A stretch of 64,000 nucleotides of DNA from Nemertoderma westbladi (Eukaryota > Xenacoelomorpha > Nemertodermatida > Nemertodermatidae). The notes below the pieces were generated by a model, which worked only from the letters and a program-made list of their open reading frames with translations, had not been told where the DNA came from and made no database searches. The stretch spans positions 1 to 64,000 of the forward strand of contig JAUCBJ010001451.1 in NCBI GenBank assembly GCA_032718475.1, given 5' to 3'. The position numbers and the translations under genes are program-made. This document shows positions 21,951-32,529 of this stretch, in pieces (the first letter of the stretch is position 1; each line of letters opens with the position of its first letter).

Positions 21951-22562
21951 TTGTTAATACCCCACTTACAGGTACCGGACGACAGACCCAGGACTGGTGT
22001 GACCGTACGGGCGGGGGGGGGGGGGGGGGGTAATAATACGTTAGAGGGAGCTAATATTAATAGTACCGTAATAGATAACCCTAATCAAACCTTTCTTGCA
22101 GGAAATAATATTTTACCCGGTAACAATAATCCTAATTTAAATGTGCAAAATAATTTAAATAATAATATAAATAATTCCAAACAAAATAATTTAAATAATT
22201 TAAATAATAATTTAGGTAACAATACGTTAAATAACCCTGAAGAAATTAACCAAAATAATATCATTAGTAATAGTGTAGCGAATCAGGGCGAAATTAATAA
22301 CGGTGCCATTAATACAAACATAGGGGGAACAAGTGAGCCGGCCAACGAGAGCCTGCAAGGCCACGCAGTTGCACAGGGAGTAGTGGCGGTGAATAAACCC
22401 AATGAGAGCCTGCAAGGCCACGCAGTTGCACAGGGAGAAGCGGGGGTGAATAAACCCAGCAAGGGTAGAGATAATGTGTCGACTAGAGGGGGGCGTAGGG
22501 GCAAAGTAAGAGGTGACGGATGGGGGGGGGGGGGCTACGGGCACCCCACCACAAGCGATTAG
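21951..22562 (+). pseudogene. BEL-A: Asn-rich Gag linker
   Basis: A poly(G) tract (22013-22030) encodes glycine at the start. About 100 residues dominated by Asn, Leu and Ile follow (for example NNLNNLNNNLGNNTLNN). Two copies of NESLQGHAVAQG and an RGG-like basic stretch come next (STRGGRRGKVRG). The Asn-rich stretch resembles prion-like disordered segments. It is AT-rich in DNA, unlike the G/C-rich flanks. Frame breaks coincide with the G tracts at 22522, 22656 and 23412. Confidence 0.45.
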
Positions 22563-23700
22563 TGGTGAGAGGGGGGGCAGATAATGTCCTACAAGTGTCA
22601 ACGGGAAATGCGCGCGGCGAGTTAAGTGAGCCGTGGCACCCAACGGCGGGAGAGAGGGGGGGGGGGGGGGGGGGGCTGAGAATGTCCCACAAGCGTCGGC
22701 GGACAATGCGCGCGGTGAGTTAAGTGAATCGCGGCACCCGACAACAGAGAATAGTAGGGGGATTGCGAATGTCCCCAGGACCGTCCAACCAGGCAGAGAG
22801 AGAGACGTTGGCGCTGTGAGCGGATGAGCGAGACGTCGTCGACCCCAGTCGTAAGACGGAAGAAGAACAGTGGAGTTTATCCGGGAGGTCGAAGCGAGAT
22901 CTCACGAGGAGGAACACTGCACTGAAGCGAGATAAAGTGAAGAGAATCGAAGGAGCGTTGCTACGAGCAACCGGAGAGGAAGGACAGACAGTGAACCGTC
23001 GGTAGTCGAGATGGAGTTAGAGCCAGTGGGGACGTACTCTGGGAGATTGCCGTCGCCCCGGAGAGACACAACCTGGTGAGATATACCACACACCGGGAGA
23101 AGGGTACAGGATGTACCGGTATGAGGATGAAGACAGAAGAGTCCTGTCGGAACGTACCTGCCGATCGAGAATATGGTAGTCGCGGGGAGGACTTCTTGGA
23201 ATATTCGAGAAGATTAAACTTCGGTCCGGAAGGACACAGGCAGACTGCAGGACATACTGTAGGCCTATAGGCCTATACCGGTACCTGGACACCAGTATGA
23301 CTATAACATGCAGGGATATAATATATACCCAGGGGAGGGGGGAGCTATTGCCGATAGGTGCATGGGCCCTAACATGATAACATCAACCCCAGTACCAAAT
23401 ATAACACCGGTGGGGGGGGGGGGGGGGGGCAGGGTGACATTCCCCCATTGCAATATCAGCAATACACTCAACCAAGAACAAAAATCCCAAACCCATCAGA
23501 CCCAAATAAGTCGTGTGACACGGAGATATGGAGGGGACCGTTACCCCCGATGATATATCCAATACAAAGAAAGTCGATGGGCCCGACGGGCGAACCGCAC
23601 CCAACAGAAAAGGAGTCTGCATCACAACCATCGAACGCACTAGAAGTAGAAGCGATGGGAATGGCAACACTAAGCTAAGCAACACGAGCTACCGCCAGTG
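22563..23700 (+). pseudogene. BEL-A: broken Gag middle region with poly(G) tracts
   Basis: No long continuous frame. Two similar ~95-base units (GTCC(T/C)ACAAG, then GCGCGCGG(C/T)GAGTTAAGTGA) lie at 22586-22740. Poly(G) runs at 22656-22675 and 23412-23429 disturb the frame. Short Gag-like pieces in alternate frames connect to the Gag core beginning near 23700. Confidence 0.4.
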
Positions 23701-24866
23701 GAGCCATTCAAATTCGATGGTAGTAAGCCGGAGGAATACCTGCAATTCCAGCGCATGTACAGTAACGAAATACTAACGAAGAACTTGACGCACGAAGACT
23801 TGACGAAGAACTTAAATACTTCCAAGTCTACACAGGGGGGCCAGCGTACGACATCGTAAGGCAGTACCAAGGTATCGAAGGTGGATTCACGACTGCATGG
23901 CGGGTCCTGGACAGGGAATTCGGGCATCCGGCAAAGATCATCCGACAAACCTTAAGGGGAATAACATCAGGCGGACTACAGGATAACCCTGTCAGCATCA
24001 AGACCTTCGCAAATAAAGTAGAAAAGGTGCTGATTGTGCTAAAGACCCTAGAGGCACCTTACAAACTCAACACATCGAATAACATCACTACAATAGCACA
24101 GGCACTACCGATCTGGCTGAGGAACAAGTGGAGAAAGATCGCCTTCTCCACCCGGGAGAAGAAAGGTGCGGAGCCAGGGCTAGAGGAGATGTCGAACTTC
24201 CTTAACTATGAGGCGGAATTGATTACAGACCCAGTCTACAGCGAGGATAGTTTGGGGAGGGCACCGAAAGCTGAATACAACAGGCCTAAACCCGAACACA
24301 GTGCGGCGAATGCACTACCAAAATTAAGACAGTCACTACCATACGTGGCGACACAGGGGACTACAAGTCCACAGACAGCTGGAAGTAGGGCCACACCGTG
24401 GCAGGGACAGAAACAAAACAACAACACGAACAAATATAATCCCAACACCCCCAGTAGGCCGAGTCCAAATAACCAAAATACTAAACTGCTAGGTATAAAT
24501 ATACACGCGATACGTGAAGCTCTATACAAAGAAGGCTACAATCCAGAATACAAATGCCAATTACACAAAAACGCATTCCACCTGACCATGAATTGCAAGC
24601 ATTGGCAGGCGTTGCCTAAACAAGATTGGGTAGCCTACGCGGGTATAAATGGACTATGCCATCGATGCGTGGTAGAAGGACACAGATTCGAAGAGTGTAG
24701 AGAAACACCGATAGAATACGACGAGACTGATGAGACTGGAGGCCAAACTATGGCTACGAGCACGATGGGAGCAAGGAGGAAGAGGACAGTACTACTCGGG
24801 GGTAGTACCAGTGAGAATAACAGGAGAGGACGGGCTATTGGTCACAACACTAATGTTGGTCGATAG
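23700..24866 (+). pseudogene. BEL-A: Gag core and cysteine/histidine knuckles
   Basis: FKFDGSKPEEYLQFQR near 23707 starts a BEL-type Gag core (DUF1759-like: FxG...W/Y..F). After a frameshift near 23775 it continues with GGFTTAWRVLDREFGHP and FANKVEKVLIVLKTLEAP. LPIWLRNKWRK and LEEMSNFLNYEAEL then follow the usual order. Two knuckle-like groups (CQLHKNAFHLTMNC and CHRCVVEGHRFEEC) come before the frame ends. This part would form the particle and bind RNA. The frameshift marks it as inactive. Confidence 0.65.
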
Positions 24867-25233
24867 TGGAGCAGCATTCATACTAACGGTGAGTTGGGTG
24901 GCCAAAAGGATAGGGTTACGAACGAGGCCTAGCAAGATGGCGGTAACCACTATCTCCAATAAGGACGAGGTCATGAGAATGAGCACGGGGCGTTGCGAGA
25001 TATCAGCGATAACACCAGGGTGCGGCTATGGGGCTACCATCGAACCCATCCGAATAATAGAATCGATTAATATTAACGCCAGGCGACCCACGAAGATCAA
25101 GGTCGAGCAATACCGGTACCTGGACAACATCGATTTCTCCGTGCCCGAGCTGGATGTCCCGAAAGTATCTCTCATAGTCGGCATGGACTGCCCGACAGCC
25201 TACGAGAGACTTCAGACCATATTCGGCGGATGA
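24780..25233 (+). pseudogene. BEL-A: retroviral-type aspartyl protease domain
   Basis: GLLVTTLMLVDSGAAFILT carries the catalytic Asp-Ser-Gly of a pepsin-like retropepsin (DUF1758-like in BEL/Pao). VSLIVGMDCP near the end fits the LIGxD-type motif of this domain. It is in a different frame from the knuckle region and overlaps its end. The enzyme would cut the Gag polyprotein. Confidence 0.65.
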
Positions 25234-25249
25234 CAGGGAGCGAGACCCG

Positions 25250-26047
25250 ATGGCCATTCTCAAGCCATTTGGATGGATGCTCACTGGCCCAATTAAGACG
25301 AGGACACCGTTTGGTGTGTCCGAGACATCAGGGTGCATGCTGTCTGGCACTGTTGAGAACATAGAGGAGAAACCAAAGATGGGCGATGGGAAGCGGCCCG
25401 AGGGAGGACACCAGGAGTCGGGGACAGGTATGGATCTGGAGCCACGCATAGTAGGGCGTGGTGAAAGTGTAGAGGATAGTTCCAGAGAAATACCGCCGAT
25501 AGATGAGTTAGGAGGGGAAGCAACAGCAAAAGAGTGGGCGGAGGAGAATGGGTTCGACGCAGAGGACCTAGAGGCAATGGGATGGAACAAGGATGTTCCT
25601 GGCAAGCGTCGGTGTGAGGATGGGGAAGAGTGGATAGCGGGATGTCCGGAGAGATGTCCGGAACAGACGCCGATCCGGTTGAGAGGCATGCCGGTGGGGA
25701 GGAGGTCGAGTAAGAAGACAAGGTGGAAAGGGAGAGGATGTGGGAAGACTAGACCAGGGGCAGAGAAGCCAATAATGAAGCGTGACAAAGGATGCAGGAA
25801 ACTTAGAGGAGGCGTGTTGTACACGCACATGGGGGTGACAGAGTGCGAAGGGGCATTAAATGGTAAGCCATTATATGTACCGAAGGATGACCGGGGGTCA
25901 TCGGGGGCTTTAATGCCGGCGCACATATTGAGGGGGAGGCCAGCAGGGGTAGCATGTATCAGTGAAGATGACATGAAGGGCGGCATTCTACCGCCAAGTG
26001 ACGACAAGATAAAGAAAGGGTGGCATTTTGCTACCAGGGGACCATGA
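25250..26047 (+). pseudogene. BEL-A: post-protease linker fused to integrase C-terminal remnant
   Basis: The frame starts with LKPFGWMLTGPI, matching the (G)WxxxGP motif that in BEL elements sits between protease and RT. About 170 hydrophilic residues of no known domain follow. Then comes TECEGALNGKPLYV and ALMPAHILRGRP, the integrase C-terminal pattern of E...LN.(R/K)PL and L.P.H.L.GRP. The RT, RNase H and integrase core, normally over 1000 residues, are missing between them. Confidence 0.6.
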
Positions 26048-26139
26048 GGAGATCAGTAAGGTGACGGAAAGACCCGATTTTAGGGTGGAGGAGAGGGGAA
26101 GGTCAATTCCAAGAGAGTTGGAATTGACAAGAAGAGTGG

Positions 26140-26425
26140 GGCGAAGATTAAGAGGACCTATAGGGGTGCAGTGGGAGAGTTGCCTGCTGGAAGAATCGCC
26201 CTTAGGTTGTTGAGTCGTCCAACAAGTTGGACAGAGGGGGGGGGGGGGGGGGGGGGGAGATGGAAGAGTCAGATCCGTAGAAGTGAGAATTGGAGGAAAG
26301 ATAGGGGGCAAAGATAGGAAGACCTACAGGAGGGTGGTAGGAAAGTGTTGCCTATTGGAAGGGCGACCCTTCCAAGTTTAGTTACCTTTAGTTTAGTCGC
26401 CTTGAAGTTTAGTCGTCCAATATAT
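26140..26425 (+). repeat. Tandem duplication in the BEL-A 3' part
   Basis: Two similar units each run from AAG(A)..GACCTA(C/T)AGG through GTTGCCTNNTGGAAG and CGCCCTT/CGACCC to GTCGTCCAA...TTGGAC. The first ends in a 22-base G tract (26236-26257). Confidence 0.55.
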
Positions 26426-26439
26426 TGGACTGAGGGGGG

Positions 26440-26880
26440 TGGGAATGAGGGCGAGGTACATATTGAGTACCATAGAACCTGTGGGCACTGAGGGTGCCAC
26501 GTAGTAAGCAGAATTAAAGGGTATGTAGGCATACCATAGAAGTAGGGTACATAGTACCGTAGAAGTTGTGGGCACTGAGGGCGCCACGTAGTGAGTGGAA
26601 GTGAAGGGTATGTGCGCATATCATAGTAGTAGTAGTAGGGTACATAGTACCGTAGAAGTTGTGGGCACTGAGGGCGCCACATAGTGAGTGGAAATGAAGG
26701 GTATGTACGCATACCATAGTAGTAGTAGTAGGGTACATAGTACCGTAGAAGTTGTGGGCACTGAGGGCGCCACGTAGTAAGTGGAAGTAAAGGGTATGTA
26801 CGGATACCATAGTAGTAGTAGGGTACATAGTACTGTAGAAGTTGTGGGCACTGAGGGCGCCACGTGATGAACTGAGAAGA
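26440..26880 (+). repeat. Minisatellite, ~85-94 bp unit, five copies
   Basis: TGTGGGCACTGAGGG(C/T)GCCAC recurs at about 26479, 26564, 26658, 26748 and 26840, with GTAGTAGTAG, GGGTACATAGTACCG and GGGTATGT(A/G)CG between copies. It probably lies in the BEL-A 3' untranslated region. Minus-strand frames here translate the repeat. Confidence 0.75.
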
Positions 26881-27787
26881 TAAATAGTGATAATAGCACA
26901 GGTAGGGGGGAACATAGATCAAAATAAAATAAAATTAGGGCAACATTAGCACGAAGGAAAGAACAAGGTAGGAGGAAGGCCACTACTGAACGAAACTTGT
27001 AACATCCTGTTTAACGGCACTCATTTAAATTGAGCCTTTGTAAGGCCCCACCAATTGGGTGAGCGCGGGAAAGTTCGTGATGGCGGAGAGGTTAGTAAGG
27101 AAGAGAAAGGCGGAGAGAGCATGAAACGGACGGGACCGGGAGTGACGGGTCATATCACCTCCGAGGGGGGAGGTTAAGACGCGTCATGTAGACGAGCGTA
27201 TAATATAATGTATATAATATATAATTATGATAATTAATTATTATGTATAACTCCATGTATATTATATAATATATACCGTAGTCAAGTACAACCTTTTCCA
27301 ATTAGCTACTGGGACTGGGGACTAATTGACTAGAACAGCAGGACGAGACTTAGACGGATCCCACTGACATCATGCGCACATGTGAGGGACCCAATAAGTG
27401 TATGGAGAGTGGAAACGAAAGTGGGGAAAGGGGTGAGTATGGAGAGGAGGTGTTGACATGTGAGGGAGTGAAAGGAGTGCAATTCAAGTGTGGGGAGCGA
27501 GCACGGAGGAGAATGAGTCCCAAGGGACTGGTGAGAGAAGAAGGGACAGCAAGGTCCGTGAGGTAGATTTGAGAAAGGTTAGAGAAAAATTGTGTGGAGA
27601 GTGAGCACAATGGTCTCAAACAGAGACACCAGATACCTCGGTGCAACATAGCTCGCGATTGCACCAAGGATGGGTAGTAATAACACACCCAGGGGGGCGG
27701 TCTGGAAAGCCGACCCCGAGAAAAGAACTCCACCCCACACCCAATATTAGATTGGGTTCCAGCGGAATTGAAGCGCACTTAAGGTTG
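26881..27787 (+). other. BEL-A 3' region / possible LTR remnant
   Basis: Contains an A/T palindromic block at 27195-27290 (ATATAAT words) and purine-rich segments. It may include the right LTR, but I found no matching left copy by eye. No gene is recognised. Confidence 0.3.
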
Positions 27788-27854
27788 ATGCTATCTTCTC
27801 ACCGGGAAGATAGCATGGGGGGGGGGGGGTGTAAGCGGATTCAATTCCCTTACA
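27788..27854. repeat. Hairpin, poly(G) and TGTAAG...TTACA terminus
   Basis: A perfect 11-bp stem (ATGCTATCTTC / GAAGATAGCAT) with a 7-base loop is followed by 13 G residues. Next is TGTAAGCGGATTCAATTCCC, ending TTACA. The last word almost repeats 12689-12712. It could mark the element end. Confidence 0.45.
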
Positions 27855-27879
27855 TTACCCACCCAAAAATGGGACCAGT

Positions 27880-28311
27880 ATCTGCATCTGTATCGATGGA
27901 CATACATACATACATACATACAAATTTACATACAAACTGAGCAGATTTATATATGGCAGTGATTTTTTATGTCCTTTTATTTGACTTCTTTTGTCCTTTT
28001 TTTTACGAATTATGCATAATGACTTTTGTTGTCCTTTTAATGACTTTTATTGTCCTTTTAATGACTTTTTATGTATGTATTTCTTCAAACTGTCAGACTG
28101 CTGATTTCTGGACTGTCAGACAGTTGATTTCACTATGCCTGTGCCAAAACATTCCATGATTCCATGATTTATAGACTATGAGATAGATTTCCATATGCGC
28201 CTGTGGTAAAAAGACTCTATATTTAATAGTTTGTGGTTGTTGTCGATAATCGATTACCACATGACGTAGCAAAACACTCATTTTATAGCCAAAAACAATT
28301 ACCAATTGATG
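27880..28311. other. Intronic DNA with microsatellites
   Basis: A CATA-repeat lies at 27899-27920. At 27966-28075 there are repeats of TTTT(A/T)TGTCCTTTTAATGACT; related GGACA words occur at 29192-29245. No gene is seen. Confidence 0.4.
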
Positions 28312-28806
28312 GAAAGGAACAGGTTAAGGCCGAGTTTTCTAACCAAAACAATAAACAGTCACTTTACCAAATCAGGGAAAGGAGCAGGTTACAGAAACGG
28401 GATTTTCTAACCAAAACAATAAACGATCACTTAACTAATTGAGGGAAAGGAGCATGTTACAGAGGCGGGATTTTCTAACCAAAACAATAAACGATCACTT
28501 AACTTATTGAGGGAAAGGAACAGGTTACAGAGGCGGGATTTTCTAACCAAAACAATAAACGATCATTTAACTAATTGAGGGAAAGGTGAAAGGGACAGGT
28601 TACAGAGGCGGAATTTTCTAACCAAAACAATAAACGATCACTTAACTAATTGAGGGAAAGGAGCAGGTTACAGAGGCGGGATTTTCTAACCAAAACAATA
28701 AACGATCATTTAACTAATTGAGGGAAAGGGGCAGGTTACAGAGGCGGGCCTTTCTAACCAAAACAATAAAAAGTCACTTTACCAAATCAGGGAAAGGAGC
28801 AGGTTA
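28312..28806 (+). repeat. Minisatellite array, ~68 bp unit, about seven copies
   Basis: Each unit is GAAAGGAGCAGGTTACAGAG, then GCGGGATTTTCTAACC, AAAACAATAAACGATCA and CTTAACTAATTGAGG, with minor variants. This is the reverse complement family of the 32.5-33.8 kb array. One unit carries a small insertion (GTGAAAGG near 28585). Confidence 0.85.
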
Positions 28807-31800
28807 TCCGTAACACTACTCAGACAGTAGTCATGATCCATTATTGATTATAAAATTAATACAGTAATAGGCCTAAATTATGTGAAAGGTATATCCACAT
28901 TTTCCACAATCCTGCAATCCAATTTGGCCTATCAATTATTTAAAATTTATTAGCACAACCGGTAGGCCTACCATTACCGTATTTAAATGGTAGGCTACAC
29001 AGTAGGCCTATAGCAGTACCGGTGCCATGCCGGTACCGGTACTAAAATACAGAAATACCTGCTTTATACCTACATCTGTACGTACATACAATACAGCAAA
29101 ATAGTGCTATATATACTAATACCGGTACTGATAGCCTGAGAGAACAGCAGTAGAGAAACCGGTAGCATGGAACCTAACATTAGACTTTTGGAGGACATAA
29201 AAAATAAAAAAAAGGACAAAAAAAGGATTTAAACGGACAATAAAAATTATTGCGTTTATATATATTAGATATTAGTGCCATTAAACGTTAATCCTCTATG
29301 AACCTAATTTCCATCTTACTCAATAGGCAGAGGTAATTACAGTATTATTGGTTTCGCAGTGGCTGACTCTTTCCCCATTCCTTTTGGTTGTGTGTAGTGT
29401 ATGTAGTATGGAGTGTATTAGAGCAAACACTAGAAAGGGATCAGCCCAGCCTATCATTGCTAAGACAACGCCCTATCAGAATACGTCATCCCTCATGAAC
29501 TGTTACTGTTGGTACCAGTGTAAGAACAAGGGGCACACACACCTGACGTTATATAGGTCTCTCACTACTCAGCCCACTAACCCAGGTTATCACTGTGGGG
29601 CGAGCCACGAAGTGAGTGAGCCTTAGCGTAGTGGTACCATTAATCAACCTGTCGTTCTGTCGTTCTGTCGTTCTGTCGTTCTGTCGTTCTGTCGTTCTGT
29701 CGTGTTCAATTTTAAACGTTAATAACTCGGCCAATCTTTGATGAAATCTATCCAAACTTGGTACACATGTTGTTTGGCAAAAGTTTAGAAATTTTCCAAG
29801 TAGAATTTCCGTGTGGCCTTCGAGAAGCTAAGATAATAGCAGTTAATTAGTTAATTAAGTTGATTACGGTAAAAACACCATTTTCAACCTGCCTTTTAAA
29901 GGAAATTAATTGTTTTACAGTATAAGACTTCAATAATTATACTTAAAAAATATACAGATGTAATCCGCATACTCCATTCTATTATAGTTTTTAATTAGTT
30001 CAAGTGATTTGCTTTAATAATCGTGTCTTTAATTGATCTAAAGTAATTAAACCGGCATAAAAAATGTATTCTCATTAAATACTGCTCATTTATTGGTTAA
30101 CTCAAGTTGGCTTGTTTCCCAGCAACACTTGAGGTATTCAGTCAGCCTCGCTTGTAAGAGGCAGACTGCTGCTGCTGCTGGTAGCCATCCATTCACTCAC
30201 TCTCCATTGAACTGGCTGATTGGAGGTGTGTGTGTATCGGGTTCAATGACATTAATATTATTACTAAAGTAACTTCGGGATGTTAATATTCACTGGAGCT
30301 ATGAGTCGAGTCTCTCTGGTTAGTTGAATGAATGAAATAAATAATTGTTTTACTGTTCCGAATATCAATGTTTATTTCTGTAGGCCAACTTACTGTATTA
30401 TTATTTAATCTAAATGTACATAATAGTTTAAATAAATTATTTCACAATTTCATTCCAATTCATACTGCTTACGCAACCATGCTAATTAGGTATATTAAAT
30501 GGCAGGATTGTTTTTAATTAAAATTTTTACAGAGCAAACAAGTATATTGTATTTAACTGAAAGTTAATTTATTTCGGTAAGTAGGCCTTGCGGTTTGTTA
30601 GTTTAGTTAGTATAATAAGTATCAAATATATTACGTGCTGCTGTACAGTAAACGCGGCTTTGCGTTATTGAATTACAGAATTGGCGGTACAAAGTACATT
30701 AATAGGGATCAGGCATATTGCATTTATATAATTGTTGTTGTAAATGTACAATAATAAGCGCCACTTTTATTTTAGTAACTGAAATGTGTATTTCATTTGT
30801 ACCTGCAACCCATTAAAAAGGGCAGCTGAACATATCGCGGACAGGCTGACTATTCACCATAACAAAAAAACCCAAATCGCCGCAGTTCCACTTACAGTTC
30901 CATATTATTCTGTTTTGCAATTCAACCCAATTTATCTGCTCTCTGCTACACGCGGTTTTATCCACGAGTTTTGTAAAGTCCCGACTTATCGGGAATGACA
31001 TGAACTTAGCGTCCGGAATATTCTGAACAGATTAAATCTACTTGGCGCTGTAATACTGCATCCCGTTGTACCAGAAGTTATTAAAACATACCGGCCCCTC
31101 AAATGCGCTTGCAGTGGGTTAGAGAACAACATATACCGCCCCAGTACAACCGCTATTTTGATAAGGTCCATAATATATAATATATATATATGGTCTAACA
31201 TATGATAGTTCACTAATCAGCTAATAGGCCTATTAATTCGTGAGATTTCAATTTATAAATAAAACTAATATACGAGCTCATATGAGCTCAATTGATTGAT
31301 TGATTGAAGGTATGACCGTTGTTGTGGGGGACTAGGTCTACCTGTCTAGCAGCTAATAACTCGTCCGTGGAGAGAATAATATAAGTCGAGGAACATAACG
31401 AAACGCGTTTAATTTATTTATTTATTCCAATTGGGGATGCTTTCTAACGCGGGAATGCGGTGCTATTAAACATCAACACATTCCTGCGCGTGCGTCGATA
31501 TTGTGCACCCTAATACTAACAACCCACCCAGACACCCCCTAACCCTCCCCCCCCCCATCACCCAACATTACTATGTATAGATCAATGCAGCTCAATATAT
31601 TAGTAAAGGTATCGTCTGATTAGCTTTCCTACACATGACCTCTTATCCTTGTAGTTGTTTATTTATTTACACTATTTTTTGTTGAGTAAATCTTTCTGAT
31701 AGGGGGGGGGGGGGGGGGGGGGGGACTTACTCTGGACGAGCGCAACGATTGAACGACGCTTATAATAATTAAGACGAGTACGGCGTTGATTATATTCATA

Positions 31801-32529
31801 TACACCACCTGGCTTTGCATATTGAACGTGCGATTGGAAATAAGTTCGTTCTACCCTTCCGTGGGTGGTAGATGTCACGGTTATGTATTGGTGGTTGAGA
31901 AGGGTGGGGGGGGGGGGGGGGGGATTAAAAGGGGTGAACACGTACTGTCCCCCTTTCTTTGATTGATTGGTGGTGTGGGTAAATTTCTCAAAACCTGATT
32001 TTGTGATACAGTCGCTTAATTTTAATTTGTATCTCATAACTGGACCTCGTGCTGCGCGAAGGCCCCACGAACGTGTAACAGTAATGACTGTATTATATTG
32101 CCAGACAATGAAAGGTCGTTCTTCTTCAACTCAACTTCATAACTCATATATAGAGGCGCCTCCGGTATGCTTGTATCTTTACGTTTAAAGTCCTTCATAC
32201 ATATACAACGTTTCACTCTCTCCAGTTTATTTTCACGTATATTTAACTCTAACAATAATATTTTAATATATATATACGCTATATATGTCTGTGTAATTCG
32301 GTGCTTCACTCTACTCTACAGATAATTAAATTGTATCTCTAATAGGGCGGGTCCGGGTATTCCTTTCTAATAATCATTATTGTGCTATTAATAGATTTGT
32401 TTGTCTGTTTACCGGTATTGACATAGAACCTTTTATGGATCTGGAATAAAGAATCTAATAATAATAAAAATAAATTATACTCTACCTTCGTCATTTATAG
32501 GTAAATCCGCATTTCATATTTGTGTTCAT
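28807..32529. other. Intronic DNA, no clear gene; microsatellites and poly(G)
   Basis: ACCGGTAC and TAGGCCTA words cluster at 28958-29160. A (GTTCTGTC)n microsatellite lies at 29651-29704, and G tracts of 23 and 18 bases at 31702-31724 and 31906-31923. A minus-strand open stretch at 31720-31900 ends at a good donor (A|GTAAGT near 31727) and could be an exon (YNQRRTRLNYYKRRSIVALV), but I could not find a partner exon or a family. Nothing else is recognised. Confidence 0.35.

Larger units (their letters stand above)
16074..27879 (+). mobile_element. BEL-A: decayed BEL/Pao-like LTR retroelement lacking RT, interrupted by LINE-A
   Basis: Plus-strand fragments follow BEL/Pao order: charged N-terminal Gag, Asn-rich linker, Gag core, zinc-knuckle-like cysteines, a DSGA aspartyl protease, the GWMLTGP linker, and an integrase C-terminal end (ALMPAHILRGRP). 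No RT, RNase H or integrase core lies between the last two. Several frameshifts and stops separate the parts. A 26-base repeat (ATTACCCACCC(G/A)AAAATGGG, then ACCAGT) at 16074-16099 and 27854-27879 brackets the region, but I could not find clear LTRs by eye, so the boundaries are provisional. Confidence 0.65.

Noticed and set aside
25003-26007. 334-codon minus-strand ORF
   Set aside because: Antisense shadow of the BEL-A protease and linker frames; Ser/Pro-rich composition reflects the opposite strand.
26269-26983. Minus-strand ORFs up to 217 codons with repeated VPTTSTVLCTLL-like units
   Set aside because: Translations of the five-copy minisatellite in the BEL-A 3' part.
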